From the IMG/VR virus record IMGVR_UViG_3300042876_001171, positions 1-31,899 of that record: DNA of 31,899 nucleotides; one strand, 5' to 3'. Shown piece after piece: positions 5,457-11,517 of this stretch. The first letter of the stretch is position 1; each line of letters begins with the position of its first letter. A program made the position numbers and the translations under genes. Under the pieces are notes generated by a model. That model made no database searches. It was given only the letters and a program-made list of their open reading frames with translations, and had not been told where the DNA came from. The stretch is from a virus.

Positions 5457-5519
5457 GGGTGCCCTCCTGGTGAGGCTGGTCGTCGTGGGGATGTCCAGCG
5501 TACACCGGGCAGGGCGCCC
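5454..5519. repeat. Cassette 5' leader, copy 1 (66 bp)
   Basis: It contains the start codon and ribosome site of gene A and matches 5835-5900 at 63 of 66 bases. I see no convincing sigma-70 promoter in it, but its conservation ahead of two different genes suggests it carries the expression signal. Confidence 0.88.
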
Positions 5520-5537
5520 TCCACAGCAAGGGGATGG

Positions 5538-5572
5538 CCATGCCGCAGACTGACCGCCGCCGCCTGCTGGCG
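5538..5572. repeat. Cassette 3' flank, copy 2 (35 bp)
   Basis: This is the second copy of the segment at 5151-5185 (one mismatch). It marks the junction between the two cassette units and ends 4 bases before the stop codon of gene B. Because copy 1 contains the cro-like gene's 3' end, copy 2 is probably the derived one. Confidence 0.85.
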
Positions 5573-5576
5573 CCCC

Positions 5577-5837
5577 TTAAGGCATGTCCAGCTCCAGCAG
5601 CACCCGAGGCGGTGATGCCGCTGCGGAGAAATCGAAGTGGCGTGCTGTACAGCGGAACTGGCGAATGTCCGGCCCAGGGTGCATGCGAATCGATAGCAAG
5701 TCCCCGATGCCCGGGAGAGGGCACCAGCCGGGCGTGCCGGGCTGCAGTGACATCGCCTCGAATGGGCCTGCTCCAACGCCTTCGTACTGCGTGGCGAGCG
5801 CATCTGCACGCCCGATGAACTGGGGTTCGACTTTCAT
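5577..5837 (-). CDS. Cassette gene B: hypothetical 86-aa protein
   Basis: ATG 5837 follows AGGAGGGGGCCC in the conserved cassette leader, which decides the start over longer readings. The product (MKVEPQFIGRADALATQYEG at the start, VLLELDMP at the end) shows no clear similarity to gene A although its leader is nearly identical, so the flanks were kept while the cargo differs. It has alternating hydrophobic residues and looks like a small beta-rich cytoplasmic protein. No family is recognised. It lies antisense to the rightward early transcript. Confidence 0.68.
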   Translation of the reverse strand: MKVEPQFIGRADALATQYEGVGAGPFEAMSLQPGTPGWCPLPGIGDLLSIRMHPGPDIRQFRCTARHFDFSAAASPPRVLLELDMP

Positions 5838-5900
5838 GGGCCCCCTCCTGGTGCGGCTGGTCGTCGTGGGGATGTCCAGCGTACACCGGGCAGGGCGCCC
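5835..5900. repeat. Cassette 5' leader, copy 2 (66 bp)
   Basis: This is the second copy of 5454-5519 with three mismatches, two next to the start codon and one in the ribosome-site region. Similarity stops sharply at 5900, which marks the cassette border. Confidence 0.88.
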
Positions 5901-5945
5901 GCCAAACCCTGCGAGGGGTGTCTCTTTCACTCCGCTGGTGCCGGC

Positions 5946-6059
5946 CTATCCGGCGGCTGCCTTCTCCTCCTGCGGCGGCCGGGGTGACCTGGCCCTCGGC
6001 CCACGGGCCGGGGGCGTTTTCTTCAACCGCGGCTGAGCCGCCAGCACTGCACACGCCAT
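5946..6059 (-). CDS. Possible small basic, proline-rich protein, 37 aa
   Basis: An ATG at 6059 opens a 38-codon frame with a basic/proline-rich sequence containing QPRLKKTPPARGPRARS and ending EEKAAAG. Its start codon overlaps, on the other strand, the ATG of the RHH gene at 6058, and its ribosome site (AAGG) is very close to the start. No non-coding explanation is obvious for the ordered Lys/Arg/Pro pattern, but GC-rich DNA can give this by chance. Treat it as tentative. Confidence 0.3.
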   Translation of the reverse strand: MACAVLAAQPRLKKTPPARGPRARSPRPPQEEKAAAG

Positions 6060-6273
6060 GAGCCTTGACCGCAAAGACCTGCGCATCAAGTTGGACCCCG
6101 ACGATCACGCCGGCCTGCAGCTGCTGGCCGACGCCGAAGACCAGGACATGAGCGCCTGGGCCGAGGCCCTGCTCAAGCGCGAGATCCGTCGTCGTGTGCA
6201 TGCCGCCATCTTGCTGGCCAAGCGCGCGGAGCGCTTGGGATTAGCCGGGAGTGCACTCCCGGCTGAGCGCTGA
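6058..6273 (+). CDS. Ribbon-helix-helix type DNA-binding protein, 71 aa
   Basis: The protein starts MSLDRKDLRIKLDPDDHAGL, with a beta strand (DLRIKLD) followed by two helices (DDHAGLQLLADAEDQ, then MSAWAEALLKREIRRRV), which is the layout of Arc/MetJ-like ribbon-helix-helix proteins. These bind DNA as dimers through the strand. A basic tail RRRVHAAILLAKRAERLG follows. A perfect 22-bp palindrome lies in its last codons and a related site 42 bp further on, which could be its own targets. It comes before the replication genes and may control them. No toxin partner is seen. Confidence 0.72.
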   Translation: MSLDRKDLRIKLDPDDHAGLQLLADAEDQDMSAWAEALLKREIRRRVHAAILLAKRAERLGLAGSALPAER

Positions 6274-6303
6274 CATCAGGGAGTGGCCGGGAATGGACTC
6301 CCT
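6243..6303. promoter_or_regulatory. Two related palindromes, centres 42 bp apart
   Basis: Bases 6243-6264 form a perfect 22-bp palindrome (AGCCGGGAGTG and its complement). Bases 6286-6303 are a related imperfect site, GCCGGGAATG-GACTCCCT. The centres (6253.5 and 6295.5) are 42 bp apart, four turns of B-DNA. No T-run follows, so termination is unlikely. They lie between the RHH gene and the winged-helix gene and look like operators. Confidence 0.55.
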
Positions 6304-6333
6304 AGACACGGCAAATGCCGCACAGGTGCGTTG

Positions 6334-6639
6334 ATGCGGCCGCTTGGTGACATTGCCCGCGCCATGCTGCAGCACGCCAGCACACCGGGCACGGTGCGCG
6401 AGGTGTGCGAGCGGGCGCATGTGGGCTACGGCACGGGGGCGTACACGGCCAGCCGGCTGCTGAGTGCCGGGCTGCTGGTGGCGGATGCGAAGGCGCCGGC
6501 GCCCCAGCGGGCTGCCCGCGGCCGCCCGCCGATGGTGGTGATGGTGGCGCCTGAGCACGATGACGAAGGCGTGGTGCACCTGCTGCAGCGCGCGTTCGCG
6601 CTGCGGCGCCCCACTGCTTTGGAGTGGGACGCGCTGTAG
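6334..6639 (+). CDS. Winged-helix-like DNA-binding protein, 101 aa
   Basis: The start ATG 6334 follows AGGTGC at 7 bases; longer readings run through the palindrome at 6286-6303. The N-terminal 65 residues fit a winged helix: MRPLGDIARAMLQHASTPGT, a turn, then REVCERAHVGYGTGAYTASR as a recognition-helix region and LLSAGLLVADAKAPA as the wing. The rest is Val-rich (PPMVVMVAPEHDDEGVVHLL). It stands directly before the primase-helicase gene in the same frame, so a replication-initiation or regulatory role is likely. The family is not assigned more closely. Confidence 0.65.
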   Translation: MRPLGDIARAMLQHASTPGTVREVCERAHVGYGTGAYTASRLLSAGLLVADAKAPAPQRAARGRPPMVVMVAPEHDDEGVVHLLQRAFALRRPTALEWDAL

Positions 6640-6681
6640 CAGCGCCCCCGCAAACCTCAACGCTGACCGCGCGGGCAACGC

Positions 6682-9426
6682 TTGCCAGGACCTCACTCCC
6701 CCATCGACTTTGTGGCGCTGGCCGATGCGCTGCTGCATCGGGCGCACACGCTGCTGTCTCAATGGATACCCGGCGGCCACATGGAGGGCCACGAGTACGT
6801 TGGCCCCAGCCGCCGAAGCGGCGGCGTGGGCGACAGCCTGAAGGTCAACACCACCAATGGGCGGTGGGCCTACTTTGCGGGGGACGACAGCGACAGCGGC
6901 GGCGATCTCGTGTCGCTCTACGCCTGGCTGAACAATCTGCCGCAAGGCAAGGCGGCGCTGCAGCTGATGGACGAGCTGGGCTGGCAGCGCTCGCGCACGG
7001 CTGCACCGGCGGGCGGTGACGCGGCAGCCGGCACGCCGGCCTGGCCCGCGGATGTGCCGCCCGATGACGAGGCCATGCTTGCCCCGGCAGCGCCCAGCCC
7101 CGCGCGAGCGCCTGATGCGCCGCCGCCGGCGCCGGTGGCCCGCCAGGAGCGGTGGGTCAGTGTTCTGCCAGTGCCGCCGCATGCGAAGCCGCCCCGCTCG
7201 TTTGTGTTCGCGTTCAAGAACGAGAAGCTGGGCGCGTGGCAGGAGATCGAGGCTGCCAAGGTCTGGGAGTACCGTTTCGAGCGCGAGTTGTTCGGCTACG
7301 TGTGCCGCTTCGAGCGGTTCAACAGCAGCGGCGAGCTCACCAAAGACACGGTGCCGCTGACGTGGTGTGAAGACACCCAGGACGCGCGCCGCGGTGCCAA
7401 GTGGCACTGGAAGACCTGGGCCACGCCGCGCCCGCTGTACGTGCCGGCCACGCTGCTGAGCGGCGACCCTGCCAACGTGCCGGTGGTCATCGTGGAGGGC
7501 GAGAAGTGCGCGTTGGCCGGGCACGAGCTGCTGGGCCACGAGTTCGACTTTGTGAGCTGGCCCGGTGGCAGCCGCAGCTGGGCACTGGCGCGCTGGAGCT
7601 GGCTGATGGGGCGCACGGTGTACCTGTGGCCCGACTGCGATGCGGCGCGGGTGAAGCTGAGCCGGGCCGAGCGCGAGGCCAACGTCGACCCGGCCACCAA
7701 GCCGCTGCTGCCCGAGGCCAAGCAGCCGGGCATGCAGGCCATGGTGGGCATTGGCCAGTTGCTGCTGGCCGAGCAGGGGTGCGACGTGCTGCTGTGCCCC
7801 ATCCCGAAGCCGGGCGCGGTGGCGCACGGCTGGGACATCGCGGACGCCATCGCCGATGGGTGGGACGCTGCGCGCGTGCGCGATTTCATCCGCTCGGCAC
7901 GGCCCTTTGCGCCCCCTGACGAGGCCGTGCGTGCGAAGGCGGGCGATTCCGTGGCGGCGGCGGCGCAAGCCGCGTCTACCCCTTCCAGGGCTGCCGCAGG
8001 GGAGGGGGAAGGCGACGAGGCGCTGGGTTGGCTGGTGCACCTGCTGCGCAGCGGCTCGGGTGCTGTGCGCAACGTGCGCGAGAACATCGTGCTGGCCCTG
8101 GACGGGCTGCCGGGCACCAAGGTGCGCGGCATCGAGGCTTGCGCCGGGTTGATCGGCTTCAACGAGTTCAGCAACAACATCGAGAAGCGCCGGCCCACGC
8201 CGTGGGGCACGCCCGCGGGCGACTGGATGGAAGCTGACGAACTGCTGCTGGGCGACTGGCTGGTGCGAGAGCACCGCATGCCCAGCATGCCCCGCGGCGC
8301 GCTGGAAGAGGCGGTGATGGTGGTGAGCAGGCGCCACAGCTTCCATCCCCTGCGCGAGCGCATGGAGGCCTTGCGCGGCAAGTGGGACCAGCAGCCGCGC
8401 CTAGACCGCTGGCTGCGTCTGACGATGCTGGAAGAGGACGAATGGGACGAATCCGATCCGCTGGTGCGCTATCTGGCGCTGGCTGGCACGTGGTTCGTCA
8501 TGGGCATGGCGGCGCGGGTGATGCCCGAAAAGCGCGAGGGCGCGCAAGTGGTGGTAGGCCCTGGCACCAAGTTTGACTACATGCTGGTGTTCGAGGGGCC
8601 GCAGGGCTGGGGCAAGAGCTCGGCGGCGGCGGTGCTGGGCGGCGAGTACTTCGCCGACACGGGCCTGGACCTCGAGCACAAAGACTCGCTCATGAACATC
8701 CAGGGCGTCTGGGTGTACGAGTGGAGCGAGCTTGAGAACCTGAACAAGCAGGAAGTGGGCGCGGTGAAGCGCTTCGTTTCCAGCCCGACGGATCGGTTCC
8801 GCGCCACGTTTGACCGCCGGCCGGCGAAGTACCCGCGGCAGGTGGTGTTCATCGGCACGACGAACGAATCGCACTACCTCACAGACCCGACGGGCAACCG
8901 CCGTTTCTGGCCGGTGCGCGTGACGCGGCCGCCCGACCTGACCTGGCTGCGGGCGAACCTGGAGCAGCTGCTGGCCGAGGCCGTGCACCGGGTGGACGCG
9001 GGCGAGCGTTTCTGGCCCACGCGTGATGAGCAGCGACTGCTGTTCGATCCGCAGCAGCATGCTCGCACGGTCGAGAGCGGTATGGAGTCAGCGATCCGCG
9101 CGTTCTTGTATGACGAGACGCAAAAGACCTTCCCGAATGAACAGGCAGGTACGGCGTTGAACGAGATCGCCCTGGGCGAGCTGCTTAGGAGGATCGGCTT
9201 CAGCACGGACAAGCAGACCGACGCGGTGGGCAAGCGGGCGGGCGCAGTGATGAAGGCGCTCGGCTGGGAAACCCGCAAGACCAGCTTGCCCGGTCGGCCG
9301 CGTGTGTACGTGCGGCCGAGGAATGAACCGCGTTTCGAGGCGGGCGCAAGCCCTGGATCGAACGATGACAGCGTAGCCGGCGGCCAATCGCTGGCGCATG
9401 GAGACCCCGATGGGAACCCCTTCTAG
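6682..9426 (+). CDS. Primase-helicase fusion with VapE/VirE-type ATPase, 914 aa
   Basis: This is the replication enzyme of the phage. Residues about 30-95 resemble a CHC2-type primase zinc-finger fold (GDSLKVNTTNGRWAYFAG, then GGDLVSLYAW) but lack the zinc-binding cysteines. Residues about 265-330 look like a Toprim core: VVIVEGEKCALAGHELLG with the acidic motif WPDCD. The C-terminal half matches the virulence-associated E family: Walker A EGPQGWGKSS near residue 640, acidic WVYEWSELENL, and FIGTTNESHYLTDPTGNRRFW. The start is uncertain: TTG 6682 is the first start after an in-frame stop, GTG 6712 is also possible, and neither has a good ribosome site. It would synthesise primers and unwind DNA at the phage origin. 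Confidence 0.85.
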   Translation: MPGPHSPIDFVALADALLHRAHTLLSQWIPGGHMEGHEYVGPSRRSGGVGDSLKVNTTNGRWAYFAGDDSDSGGDLVSLYAWLNNLPQGKAALQLMDELGWQRSRTAAPAGGDAAAGTPAWPADVPPDDEAMLAPAAPSPARAPDAPPPAPVARQERWVSVLPVPPHAKPPRSFVFAFKNEKLGAWQEIEAAKVWEYRFERELFGYVCRFERFNSSGELTKDTVPLTWCEDTQDARRGAKWHWKTWATPRPLYVPATLLSGDPANVPVVIVEGEKCALAGHELLGHEFDFVSWPGGSRSWALARWSWLMGRTVYLWPDCDAARVKLSRAEREANVDPATKPLLPEAKQPGMQAMVGIGQLLLAEQGCDVLLCPIPKPGAVAHGWDIADAIADGWDAARVRDFIRSARPFAPPDEAVRAKAGDSVAAAAQAASTPSRAAAGEGEGDEALGWLVHLLRSGSGAVRNVRENIVLALDGLPGTKVRGIEACAGLIGFNEFSNNIEKRRPTPWGTPAGDWMEADELLLGDWLVREHRMPSMPRGALEEAVMVVSRRHSFHPLRERMEALRGKWDQQPRLDRWLRLTMLEEDEWDESDPLVRYLALAGTWFVMGMAARVMPEKREGAQVVVGPGTKFDYMLVFEGPQGWGKSSAAAVLGGEYFADTGLDLEHKDSLMNIQGVWVYEWSELENLNKQEVGAVKRFVSSPTDRFRATFDRRPAKYPRQVVFIGTTNESHYLTDPTGNRRFWPVRVTRPPDLTWLRANLEQLLAEAVHRVDAGERFWPTRDEQRLLFDPQQHARTVESGMESAIRAFLYDETQKTFPNEQAGTALNEIALGELLRRIGFSTDKQTDAVGKRAGAVMKALGWETRKTSLPGRPRVYVRPRNEPRFEAGASPGSNDDSVAGGQSLAHGDPDGNPF

Positions 9427-9496
9427 CCCGACCTGGCGCTTCGACGCCGTGGCGATGCGCTGGCTGGGGGCAGGCCATCGAGGCGTTGCCATGTAG
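9410..9496 (+). CDS. Possible 28-aa peptide overlapping the primase end
   Basis: An ATG at 9410, behind GGAGA at 5 bases, opens a 28-codon frame that overlaps the last codons of the primase-helicase gene in another frame. The sequence begins MGTPSSPTWRFDAVAMRW. The good ribosome site and overlap favour translation, but nothing else supports it. Confidence 0.28.
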   Translation: MGTPSSPTWRFDAVAMRWLGAGHRGVAM

Positions 9497-9530
9497 CGGC
9501 CTGCGACCCGGCGCCCCGGGACCTGCGCTG

Positions 9531-9733
9531 TGTCCACGTGTCCGCGTTCCTCTTGAGGAGTGCTGAGGCCTTGAAGAACCAAGAGCCCGGCGACCTTGGC
9601 GGAGCCTTGCCCGGAATGACCCGGGGTGTCCACGAACCGGCCCGCAGCGCGTGTGACGGGCGCAGGCGTCTGCGCAGGCAGGCGCGCGCGAGCAGACCCA
9701 GGCATTCATCTCTCATCAAGGGGAACGTGGACA
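9531..9733. repeat. Three TGTCCACG boxes in a 238-base gene-free stretch
   Basis: TGTCCACG occurs at 9531-9538 and 9627-9634 and inverted at 9726-9733, about 96-99 bases apart. Each lies in a 9-mer that matches the high-GC DnaA-box form TTGTCCACA at 7 of 9 positions. The stretch between the primase gene and the gene at 9735 otherwise holds no convincing gene. An origin is possible but weakly supported. Confidence 0.3.
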
Positions 9734-9734
9734 G

Positions 9735-10022
9735 ATGGACAAGGCAGAGCAGCAGGGCAGGTGGGCATGGGTTCCGGCGCTGATGCCCGGCGTGGCGCGG
9801 TTGATGGCGGACAAGAAGCGGGAGATGGGCGCGGCGCACGTCAACCGGTGCTGGGAGCGCGGGGTGGTGCGGCGCGAGCCGGGGTGGTTCTTCGCACGGG
9901 AGGGTGCGGTGGCCATTGGCACGCCCTGGCCTGCCATCGCCGATGTCGCTGGATGGCAGGTAACGCCGAACCAAGCGATGGTGTTCTTGCAACCATTGGA
10001 GGAGGCACATGCCGGCACGTGA
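9735..10022 (+). CDS. Hypothetical phage protein, 95 aa
   Basis: ATG 9735 starts a 95-residue soluble protein with an N-terminal helical part (VPALMPGVARLMADKKREMG) and a C-terminal part rich in Trp and Val (PGWFFAREGAVAIGTPW). AAGGGGAA lies upstream at a slightly long distance. The gene overlaps the next by 14 bases, so it is in the same operon. I do not recognise a family. Its position between a primase gene and a late regulator suggests a role in replication or the early-to-late switch, but the sequence gives no direct evidence. Confidence 0.68.
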   Translation: MDKAEQQGRWAWVPALMPGVARLMADKKREMGAAHVNRCWERGVVRREPGWFFAREGAVAIGTPWPAIADVAGWQVTPNQAMVFLQPLEEAHAGT

Positions 10023-10359
10023 CGAGCGGATCGAGGCGCGGCTGCAGCGGTGGGCGCAGTGGGTGACGGTGGGCGATGGCTCAGGCTTTCCCACGATGAG
10101 CGTGCTGCACCGCGAGTGGACTCCTCCCAGCCCGGGCACGACGCCGACCCTCAAGGTATCGGCCACCAGCGACGTGCGGCAGACGCACCGCGCGCTTGAG
10201 CAGCTGAGCGCCCGACTCAAGAACACGGTGGTGGTGCACTACTGCCACAAGGTGCCGTTGGCTGAGCAGGCGCGGCGCCTGGAATGCGCTGAGAGCACCG
10301 TCGTGCAGCGGGTAGCGCTGGTGCATCAGCGCTTGGTGGCGCTGTTGCGCGAAACCTGA
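10009..10359 (+). CDS. Sigma-70 region 4-like protein, probable late antiterminator or activator
   Basis: ATG 10009 follows GGAGGAGGCAC, a strong ribosome site inside the preceding gene. The last 45 residues form a helix-turn-helix of the sigma region 4 type: VVVHYCHKVPLAEQARRLEC, then AESTVVQRVALVHQRLVALL. Phage late regulators (Q-like antiterminators, ArpU-like proteins) often consist of such a domain with a variable N-terminus, here containing RLQRWAQWVTVGDGSG. A promoter and terminator follow at once (10370-10467), as after lambda Q. It therefore probably turns on the head, tail and lysis genes. The mechanism is inferred from context. Confidence 0.68.
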   Translation: MPARDERIEARLQRWAQWVTVGDGSGFPTMSVLHREWTPPSPGTTPTLKVSATSDVRQTHRALEQLSARLKNTVVVHYCHKVPLAEQARRLECAESTVVQRVALVHQRLVALLRET

Positions 10360-10369
10360 AGAAGGAGTT

Positions 10370-10397
10370 TTGCAAGAAATTACTGATGGGCTAGATT
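10370..10397 (+). promoter_or_regulatory. Candidate late promoter (pR'-like)
   Basis: TTGCAA (10370-10375) and TAGATT (10392-10397), 16 bases apart, lie in a short AT-richer island right after the putative antiterminator gene. Transcription would start near 10404, about 25 bases before the terminator at 10429. Match quality is moderate (4 of 6 in each box). Confidence 0.5.
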
Positions 10398-10428
10398 CAT
10401 GCAGACTCGGGGCTCAGACCCTGAAGAC

Positions 10429-10467
10429 AACCCCGCCCGGTGCAAGCCGCGGCGGGGTTTTGCTTTC
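10429..10467 (+). terminator. Intrinsic terminator in the late leader (tR'-like)
   Basis: AACCCCGCC (10429-10437) and GGCGGGGTT (10451-10459) form a perfect 9-bp stem with a 13-base loop, followed by TTTGCTTTC. It stands between the candidate promoter and the HNH gene, so late transcription should need antitermination or read-through. A coding start upstream (ATG 10399) would run through this hairpin and is less likely. Confidence 0.7.
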
Positions 10468-10953
10468 ATGCCCACCGCTGCCCCCAAACCCTGCTGCCAA
10501 TGCGGCGTGCTTGTCACTGACGGCACCACGCGCTGTGCGGCGCACAAGCGCAAAGCCTGGGCCAAACCTGTCGAGCAACAGGGCCGCGGCGGGCGCCCGT
10601 GGCGTCGCAAGCGCGAGGCTGTGCTGGCCCGTGATGCGGGGCTTTGTCAGCCCTCGCGGCGCCATGGGTTGCTTGTCCCGGCCACGACGGTCGACCACAT
10701 CGTCCCCTTGGCCCGCGGCGGCAGCGATGACGACACGAATCTGCAGGCCATCAGCGCCAGCGTCCACGCGGCCAAGACCGCGGCCGAAGCGGCCGGCGTG
10801 GAGTGGGACGAAGACGCCTGGTTCGCCCGGCAGGGAGGGGGGGTGCAAATCTCTGGCACCCCCCGGCCGGACACCGATCTACCAGTAGCAGTTTTTTTTG
10901 CGGGGGTTTCAGGGGAGGGGGTACCCCAAACTGAAGGGTGGGGTGTACTCTGA
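10468..10953 (+). CDS. HNH endonuclease, packaging-associated, 161 aa
   Basis: ATG 10468 lies directly behind the terminator hairpin. An N-terminal Cys cluster (CCQCG, then CAAH) precedes the HNH core: RKREAVLARDAGLCQPSRRH, TTVDHIVPLARGGSDDDTNL and HAAKTAAEA, with D76-H77, N91 and H100 as the expected catalytic and metal residues. HNH proteins next to the terminase assist DNA cleavage at packaging in many HK97-like phages. Two of the usual zinc cysteines before H100 are Ser and Val here. The last 40 residues are coded by a hairpin-rich, homopolymer-rich stretch and look unstructured. The stop overlaps the small terminase ATG (TGATG). Confidence 0.85.
   Translation: MPTAAPKPCCQCGVLVTDGTTRCAAHKRKAWAKPVEQQGRGGRPWRRKREAVLARDAGLCQPSRRHGLLVPATTVDHIVPLARGGSDDDTNLQAISASVHAAKTAAEAAGVEWDEDAWFARQGGGVQISGTPRPDTDLPVAVFFAGVSGEGVPQTEGWGVL
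10838..10899 (+). other. G-tract hairpin and T8 run in the 3' end of the HNH gene
   Basis: GGGGGGTGC (10838-10846) and GCACCCCCC (10856-10864) form a perfect 9-bp stem with a 9-base loop. A T8 run stands at 10892-10899, 28 bases beyond the stem, so this is not a standard terminator. The element is just upstream of the small terminase gene, a usual place for cos or pac sites, but no known cos motif is seen. Confidence 0.45.
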
Positions 10954-11513
10954 TGGGTGCCCGTGGCCCGAAGCCGCTGCCGGCGAACGTGCACCTGCTG
11001 CGGGGCAACCCCAGTAAGCTGCCCGTGGGCCAGCTGCTGGACAGCCTGCAGCCCGAGATCGAGATCCCCGGCTGCCCGCCGCACCTGCTGCCCGAGGCCC
11101 GCAAGGAGTGGCGGCGCATCACGCCCGAGCTGCAGCGCTACGGCCTCATCAGCAAGCTCGACCGCAGCGCGCTCTCTCTGTACTGCCAGGCCTGGGCGCG
11201 CTGGGTGTGGGCTGAGCAGCAGCTGCGCCGCTCGATGGCCCTGGCCGAGCAGCGCCGCGCCGAGGCCGAGGCCGAGGGCCGCGAGTACACCGGCGGCGAC
11301 GGGATGACCGTGCCCACGCCGAACGGCCACATGACGTACAGCCCGCACTGGGTGATCGCCAACAAGGCCATGGAGCAGGTGAACAAGTACCTGGCCAGCT
11401 TTGGCATGGACCCCGCCAGCCGCGGCCGCGTCAACCCCAGCAACCACCTGCAGCGCACCTTGCCCGGCATGGGTGCCGACGACGGTGATGGCAGCGGCTT
11501 CGCTGCCCTGTAG
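10953..11513 (+). CDS. terS: Terminase small subunit, P27 family
   Basis: The protein begins MGARGPKPLPANVHLLRGNP, the signature of P27-type small terminases, and continues with the helical core PEARKEWRRITPELQRYGLI and DRSALSLYCQAWARWVWAEQ. It recognises the packaging site on phage DNA and brings it to the large subunit. The start ATG 10953 overlaps the HNH stop, with G-rich sequence upstream. At 186 residues it is a little longer than the family average, through an acidic insertion near residues 95-115. The large subunit follows after 4 bases. Confidence 0.9.
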   Translation: MGARGPKPLPANVHLLRGNPSKLPVGQLLDSLQPEIEIPGCPPHLLPEARKEWRRITPELQRYGLISKLDRSALSLYCQAWARWVWAEQQLRRSMALAEQRRAEAEAEGREYTGGDGMTVPTPNGHMTYSPHWVIANKAMEQVNKYLASFGMDPASRGRVNPSNHLQRTLPGMGADDGDGSGFAAL

Positions 11514-11517
11514 CCCC

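Noticed and set aside
6241-6303. Palindromes after the RHH gene as an intrinsic terminator
   Set aside because: The perfect stem is not followed by T residues and lies inside coding sequence; an operator role fits better.
6058-6639. RHH protein and winged-helix protein as a toxin-antitoxin pair
   Set aside because: The second gene has no toxin-like motif and looks like a DNA-binding protein; the context points to replication control.
6241-8346. Very long open frame on the minus strand under the primase-helicase gene
   Set aside because: It is rich in His, Gln, Arg and Ala without any domain and mirrors the codon bias of the plus-strand gene, which has clear motifs; it is an antisense shadow.
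9538-9783. Possible plus-strand gene in the spacer after the primase gene
   Set aside because: GTG start without ribosome site, Arg/Ser-rich low-information sequence, and it runs into the well-supported gene at 9735.
10399-10467. Upstream start (ATG 10399) for the HNH gene
   Set aside because: It would place a strong terminator hairpin within the coding region and has no ribosome site; ATG 10468 gives a normal N-terminus.
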